DNA from: Actinoplanes sp. M2I2
GTDB lineage: Bacteria; Actinomycetota; Actinomycetes; Mycobacteriales; Micromonosporaceae
Assembly (NCBI RefSeq): GCF_023544445.1
Contig: NZ_JALPVJ010000025.1
Span: 1-64,000 of the forward strand
Length of the DNA stretch: 64,000 nt
Direction of reading: 5' to 3'
Shown: positions 60,061 through 64,000 of the stretch, in pieces
Layout of the letters: each line of letters opens with the position of its first letter
Position numbering within the stretch: the first letter of the stretch is position 1
Program-made: the position numbers and the translations under genes
Notes under the pieces: generated by a model
What the model saw: only the letters and a program-made list of their open reading frames with translations
What the model was told of the DNA's origin: nothing
Databases searched by the model: none

Positions 60061-60558
60061 GTGGAAGACGGAACTTCGGAGTCCCTCGGTAACTGCTGTG
60101 ATACCGAGGATCCGTATGACGCGCGCCAGTGGGACACCCGCGAGGACTGCGAGGTGCGGCAGATCCTCGACCGCATCGCCGACAAGTGGTCGCTGCTGGT
60201 GATCGCCCTGCTGGAGCGGCGCACGATGCGCTTCACCGAGCTGCGCCGCGAGGTCGACGGGATCAGCCAGCGCATGCTGGCCCGTACCCTGCGTCATCTC
60301 GAACGGGACGGCCTGGTGAGCCGGACCGTCCACGCGACGGTGCCGCCCCGGGTCGACTACGCGCTGACCGCGATGGGCTCCACCCTGCACCTGACGATCC
60401 AGACCCTGGTGAGCTGGACCGAGGAGCACCAGTCGAGGATCGCGGCGGCGCGTGATGCCTACGACCGGCGGACCGTGGCCGAGCGTGAGCAGGCCGACCG
60501 GGAGGCGGACGACCGGGAAGCCGTCGCCCGCCGGGTCACCGAAAGTCTTCGTACCTGA
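60061..60558 (+). CDS. HxlR-family winged-helix regulator
   Basis: The product has 165 residues. After a polar start with two adjacent cysteines (N-C-C-D, about 11-14), the HxlR core has C-E-V-R-Q-I-L-D-R-I-A-D-K-W-S-L-L-V-I, F-T-E-L-R-R-E-V-D-G-I-S-Q-R-M-L and L-V-S-R-T-V-H-A-T-V-P-P-R-V-D-Y. A charged helical tail follows. The near-start cysteines could sense oxidants or electrophiles, as in HypR/QorR-type relatives. GTG 60061 is chosen for position. Expected to repress the divergent MFS gene. Confidence 0.92.
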   Translation: MEDGTSESLGNCCDTEDPYDARQWDTREDCEVRQILDRIADKWSLLVIALLERRTMRFTELRREVDGISQRMLARTLRHLERDGLVSRTVHATVPPRVDYALTAMGSTLHLTIQTLVSWTEEHQSRIAAARDAYDRRTVAEREQADREADDREAVARRVTESLRT

Positions 60559-60570
60559 GGGGGCGCGGGG

Positions 60571-60999
60571 TCACTCGGTCCGGCGCATCGCGACCGGCGT
60601 TCCGTGCTCGACGGTGCGGGTGACCGTGCACAGCCGGTCGTGCGACTGCTGCATGATCCGGGGCAGCGCCTCGCGCGCCTTGTCGCCCTGCGGCCCCTCG
60701 GGGAAAGCCACGTCGAACTCGACCTCGAGGTCCTGCATCCGGTTGACGCCGGACTCGTCTTTGATCTTCTCGCCGGTGACCCGGATGACGAAACGGGCCG
60801 GCTCGGAGCGGCGGCTGGTGACCAGGTCGACGTCGATGCCGGTGCAGCCGCCGATGGCCGCGAGCAGCAGCTCGACCGGCGTGAAGGCGTCGTCCTCACC
60901 CGTGCCCAGCGGCATCTTCCCGCCCCGGGCATTGCGTACGACGAACCGCCCGACACCGGAACGCTCGAGTTCCACCGACCGCAGATTCTCCTGTTTCAT
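60571..60999 (-). CDS. OsmC/YhfA-family protein
   Basis: The product has 142 residues. The two conserved cysteines appear in A-I-G-G-C-T-G-I-D-V and D-R-L-C-T-V-T-R-T, and F-T-P-V-E-L-L-L-A-A fits the family. OsmC proteins are thiol-dependent peroxidases or organic-hydroperoxide resistance proteins. ATG 60999 (M-K-Q-E-N) is supported by AGGAG in the preceding bases; the frame stays open far upstream but antisense to the GH92 gene. It is convergent with HxlR and divergent from GH92. Confidence 0.9.
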   Translation of the reverse strand: MKQENLRSVELERSGVGRFVVRNARGGKMPLGTGEDDAFTPVELLLAAIGGCTGIDVDLVTSRRSEPARFVIRVTGEKIKDESGVNRMQDLEVEFDVAFPEGPQGDKAREALPRIMQQSHDRLCTVTRTVEHGTPVAMRRTE

Positions 61000-61079
61000 G
61001 TGATCGACGCTAGCCGACCTCACGGGTGACGACCGACGTCCGTCGTTCCATTGACCTTCGTCCATGAGACGGCTTACGT

Positions 61080-61093
61080 TGACATCGTTGTCA
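61080..61093. promoter_or_regulatory. LacI-type operator upstream of GH92 gene
   Basis: TGACATCGTTGTCA has perfect TGACA/TGTCA arms around a CG-centred core. This is close to the T-G-A-C-A-A-C-G-T-T-G-T-C-A class of actinomycete LacI-family operators. It sits 30 nt before the GH92 start and overlaps a TTGACA (61079-61084) that could be the -35. Confidence 0.6.
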
Positions 61094-61122
61094 TCCGCTC
61101 GGCCGGAACGGCAGGTCACGCC

Positions 61123-64000
61123 ATGCGTACGAGAACGGTCTCCTGGCTCGCCACTCTCCTGCTGATCGCCGGTCCGGGCCTGGCGGTCGGTCCGCCCGCC
61201 GCGGCCGCCGCCGGCAACTTCGTGACCGGTTTTGAGACCGGCGACCCCCAGCCCACCTGGCAGAACAGCGTGGAGAGCAGCGCCGGGGTGGGTGGCTACT
61301 GCTGCGGGCTCACCGCCATGGAGAGCGCGCCCCGCGCCGAGACGGCCCACACCGGCACGTCGGCGCTCATGTACTCGGGCAACGACCTCAGCACCACCTC
61401 GTCGTACTCGTACAACCGGGTCTTCGACGTGGACCTTCCGGTGACCGCCGCCAGCACCCTGTCCTACTGGGTGTACCCGCAGTCCGGCGGGCACCTCGAC
61501 GTCGCGGTCGACCTGGTCTTCACCGACGGCAGCCGGCTGCGCGACTCCGGGGCGACCGACCAGAACGGCGTCCGGCTGCACCCGGCCTATCAGGGCAGCG
61601 GGTCGGTGCTCGGCTTCGACCGGTGGAACTACGTCACGTCGGCGATCGGCGACAAAGTCGCCGGACGGACGATCGACCGGATCCTGATCGGCTACGACCA
61701 GCCGGCCGGTACCGGCCCGTTCCGCGGCTGGTTCGACGACCTCGCGATCACCGCCGCCGCGCCCGCCGCCCGCCTGTCCGATCTGGTCGACACCCGCCGC
61801 GGCTCGAACTCCGACGTGAGCTACTCGCGCGGCAACACCTTCCCGGGCACGACGGTGCCCAACGGCTTCAATTTCTGGACGCCGATCACCAACGGCAACA
61901 GCGACGGCTGGCTCTATCAGTACAACGCGACCACCGTGCAGGGTTTCGGCGTCAGCCACGAGCCCAGCCCGTGGATCGGCGACTACGGCCAGCTGCAGGT
62001 GATGCCCATGACCGGCGCGGTGAAGACGACGCCGGACGCGCGCAAGTCCACCTTCAGCCACGGCAACGAGGTGGCCAAGGCGCATTACTACAAGACCCAG
62101 CTCGACACGTACGGCATCACCGCCGAGCTGACGCCGACCGACCACGCCGGGGCGATGCGGTTCACGTATCCGGCCACGTCCGAGTCGGTCATCGTCTTCG
62201 ACACCATCGACAAGGTGGGCGGCACGATCAACGTCGACGCGGCCGCCCGGACGATCACCGGGTATGTCGACCACAAAGGCCCGAGACTGTACTTCTCGGC
62301 GACCGTCGACAAGGCCATCGCGGCGAGCGGCAGCGTCGGCGGTCAGGGGGTGACGAGCTGGATCCGCTTCGCGACCACGGCGAACGAGCCGGTGACCCTC
62401 AAGCTCGCCACGTCGTACCTGAGCGTCGCGCAGGCCGCCGCCAACCTGAGCCAGGAGGTCGGGGCCAAGACCTTCGATTCCGTACGGGAGGAAGCCGCGG
62501 CGGTGTGGGACTCGGCGCTCGGCCGGGTGCGTCTCGCGGGCGCTTCCGCCGACCGTCAGGTCACCTTCTACTCGAACATGTACCGCGCCTTCATGTACCC
62601 GAACAACATGTCCGAGATGGTGGGCGGGGTGCGCAAGTACTTCAGCCCGTACGACAACGCGGTCCACGACGGTCAGATGTACGTGAACAACGGCTTCTGG
62701 GACACGGCCCGGGCAGTGTGGCCGTTGTACACGCTGCTCGCCCCCACCCGTACCGGAGAGATGCTGGACGGGTTCGTCAACGCGTACAAGAACGGGGGCT
62801 GGACCCCCCGCTGGTCGGGTCCCGGCTACATCGACATCATGGTCGGCACGAACCAGGATCTGGCCTTCGCGGACGCGTACGTGAAGGGGGTGCGCAACTT
62901 CGACCACCGGGCCGCCTACGCCTCGATGGTGAAGAACGCGGCCGTCCACTCCCCCTCCGGGTCCCGGGGCCGCAAGGGTCTCGAGGTGTCCACGTTCAAG
63001 CGGTACGTGCCCACCGACGTCCGCGGCGAGGCGGCCTCCTGGACGCTCGAGGACGCCACCAACAACTTCGGCATCGCGCAGCTGGGCCGGAGTCTCGGGT
63101 TCACCGAGGACGCCGCCTACTTCGAGAACCGCGCCCTGGACTACGCGAAACTGTTCTCGCCCTCGACCGGGTTCTTCCGGGGCCGGCAGAGCAACGGCGC
63201 CTGGCGTACGGCCGACTCGGCGTTCCGCCCCAACGAATGGGGCCACGAGTTCACCGAGGGCGCGCCGTGGCACTACGCCACGCCCGCGCCGCAGGACCCG
63301 CAGGGCATGGCCAACCTGTACGGCGGCCGCGCCCAGCTCTCCGCCAAGATCGACTCCGTGTTCGCGGCGTCCCGCGACTACCTGCCCGGCTCGTACGGCG
63401 GGGTCATCCACGAGATGCGCGAGGCCTACGACACCGGCATGGGCCAGTACGCGCATCCCAACGAGCCGATCCACCACATGCTCTACATGTACAACTACGC
63501 CGGCACGCCCGCGAAGACCCAGAACCGGGTCCGCGACGTCCTGAGCCAGCTGTACGGATCGGGCGCCGGCAACGGCGGCGGCTACCTGGGCGACGAGGAC
63601 AACGGCCAGATGTCGGCCTGGTACGTCTTCAGCGCGCTCGGCTTCTATCCGGCCCGCATGGGCAGCACCGACTACACGATCGGCGCGCCGCTGCACCCGT
63701 CGGCCACGCTGACGCTGGAGAACGGCCGCACGTTCACCGTCGAGGCGCCCGGCGTGAGCGACACCAACCGCTACATCCAGAGCGCCACCCTCAACGGTGT
63801 CGCGTACCCGAAGAACTACCTGACCCACGCCGATCTGCAGGCCGGGGGCACCCTGCGGTTCACGATGGGGCCGTCGCCGTCCGCGTGGGGCACGGGCGCG
63901 AACGACGTGCCCCCGTCGCTCACCACCGGCAGCGCCGCCCCGCGCCCGCTGGCCGACGTCGCCGGCACGGTGACGGCGAGCGGCGAGAACGCGCCGAACG
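61123..64000 (+). CDS. Secreted GH92 alpha-1,2-mannosidase (3' end outside window)
   Basis: At least 959 residues, continuing past the window edge. A signal peptide (1-30) precedes an N-terminal beta-sandwich (about 32-215, G-F-E-T-G-D to F-D-D-L-A-I-T). The GH92 region (about 220-920) has H-P-N-E-P-I-H-H (778-785) and G-D-E-D-N-G-Q-M-S-A-W-Y. GH92 enzymes are calcium-dependent exo-alpha-mannosidases acting on fungal or host mannans and N-glycans. ATG 61123 follows AGGTCACGCC. A LacI-type operator precedes it (61080-61093). With GH81 and GH16 it forms a set of enzymes suited to fungal cell walls. Everything after base 64000 is unseen. Confidence 0.93.
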   Translation, partial: MRTRTVSWLATLLLIAGPGLAVGPPAAAAAGNFVTGFETGDPQPTWQNSVESSAGVGGYCCGLTAMESAPRAETAHTGTSALMYSGNDLSTTSSYSYNRVFDVDLPVTAASTLSYWVYPQSGGHLDVAVDLVFTDGSRLRDSGATDQNGVRLHPAYQGSGSVLGFDRWNYVTSAIGDKVAGRTIDRILIGYDQPAGTGPFRGWFDDLAITAAAPAARLSDLVDTRRGSNSDVSYSRGNTFPGTTVPNGFNFWTPITNGNSDGWLYQYNATTVQGFGVSHEPSPWIGDYGQLQVMPMTGAVKTTPDARKSTFSHGNEVAKAHYYKTQLDTYGITAELTPTDHAGAMRFTYPATSESVIVFDTIDKVGGTINVDAAARTITGYVDHKGPRLYFSATVDKAIAASGSVGGQGVTSWIRFATTANEPVTLKLATSYLSVAQAAANLSQEVGAKTFDSVREEAAAVWDSALGRVRLAGASADRQVTFYSNMYRAFMYPNNMSEMVGGVRKYFSPYDNAVHDGQMYVNNGFWDTARAVWPLYTLLAPTRTGEMLDGFVNAYKNGGWTPRWSGPGYIDIMVGTNQDLAFADAYVKGVRNFDHRAAYASMVKNAAVHSPSGSRGRKGLEVSTFKRYVPTDVRGEAASWTLEDATNNFGIAQLGRSLGFTEDAAYFENRALDYAKLFSPSTGFFRGRQSNGAWRTADSAFRPNEWGHEFTEGAPWHYATPAPQDPQGMANLYGGRAQLSAKIDSVFAASRDYLPGSYGGVIHEMREAYDTGMGQYAHPNEPIHHMLYMYNYAGTPAKTQNRVRDVLSQLYGSGAGNGGGYLGDEDNGQMSAWYVFSALGFYPARMGSTDYTIGAPLHPSATLTLENGRTFTVEAPGVSDTNRYIQSATLNGVAYPKNYLTHADLQAGGTLRFTMGPSPSAWGTGANDVPPSLTTGSAAPRPLADVAGTVTASGENAPN

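Noticed and set aside
60571..63828. A 1085-codon minus-strand frame ending in the OsmC-like sequence
   Set aside because: Only the last 142 codons resemble a family. The rest is antisense to the GH92 gene, so the start was set at 60999.

Overview
The window is very GC-rich, strongly codon-biased and densely packed. It has GTG starts, ATGA/GTGA gene overlaps, NarL-type kinases, a SARP regulator, ALF-repeat secreted proteins, a Pls-type synthetase and many secreted glycoside hydrolases. This points to a filamentous actinomycete chromosome, most likely Micromonosporaceae (Actinoplanes-like). The genus is an inference; no rRNA or tRNA gene was seen to test it.

Layout. 0-4.6 kb is a probable cold-adaptation block: two CspA-type genes with related long leaders flank a membrane fatty-acid desaturase and a divergent DesK/DesR-like kinase/regulator pair. 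4.8-6.8 kb holds a GAF/PP2C phosphatase and a membrane protein. 7.0-12.0 kb is the most unusual region. A Crp-like cyclic-nucleotide-binding regulator and a small PycTM-like membrane protein lie divergent to a three-gene coupled operon: a class III cyclase-like protein, a degenerate STAND-like ATPase and an unknown protein. The cyclase C-terminus and the ATPase N-terminus carry matching 18-residue Gly/Asn/Gln motifs like bacterial amyloid-signalling (RHIM-like) sequences. I read this as a candidate Pycsar/BASS-type immune locus. 12-17.2 kb encodes a Pls/PosA-type single-module poly(amino acid) synthetase coupled to an M1 peptidase.

17.4-27.1 kb holds a Tat/lipoprotein beta-lactamase-fold hydrolase, then three neighbouring secreted ALF-repeat proteins. 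One is fused to a GH16 glucanase. Another is a 1383-residue polymorphic toxin (Ala-rich stalk, Hint protease, deaminase tip) followed by a SUKH-type immunity gene. 27.1-36.8 kb is a regulatory cluster (two paralogous OmpR-type regulators, one kinase, a SARP, an isolated LuxR HTH) followed by an FN3 protein/MoxR/DUF58/transglutaminase-like operon. The transglutaminase fold there has lost its catalytic Cys and His. 37-39.8 kb is a GH81 beta-1,3-glucanase behind a LacI-type operator and a good promoter. 40-47.4 kb is a two-ATPase/two-FtsX-permease ABC system.

48.3-52.4 kb is an uncharacterised five-gene coupled operon: a PaaK-like ligase, an ABM protein, two paralogous unknowns and an amidohydrolase with a CBM25-like N-terminus. 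52.4-61 kb contains small regulator/enzyme pairs: a DUF234-type ATPase behind a strong dyad, TetR/aldo-keto reductase, XRE-MmyB/SDR, SMP-30, HxlR/MFS and OsmC. A GH92 alpha-mannosidase gene behind a LacI-type operator runs off the right end.

Family names rest on motif reading alone. Start codons were chosen from visible Shine-Dalgarno sequences, overlaps and expected N-termini.
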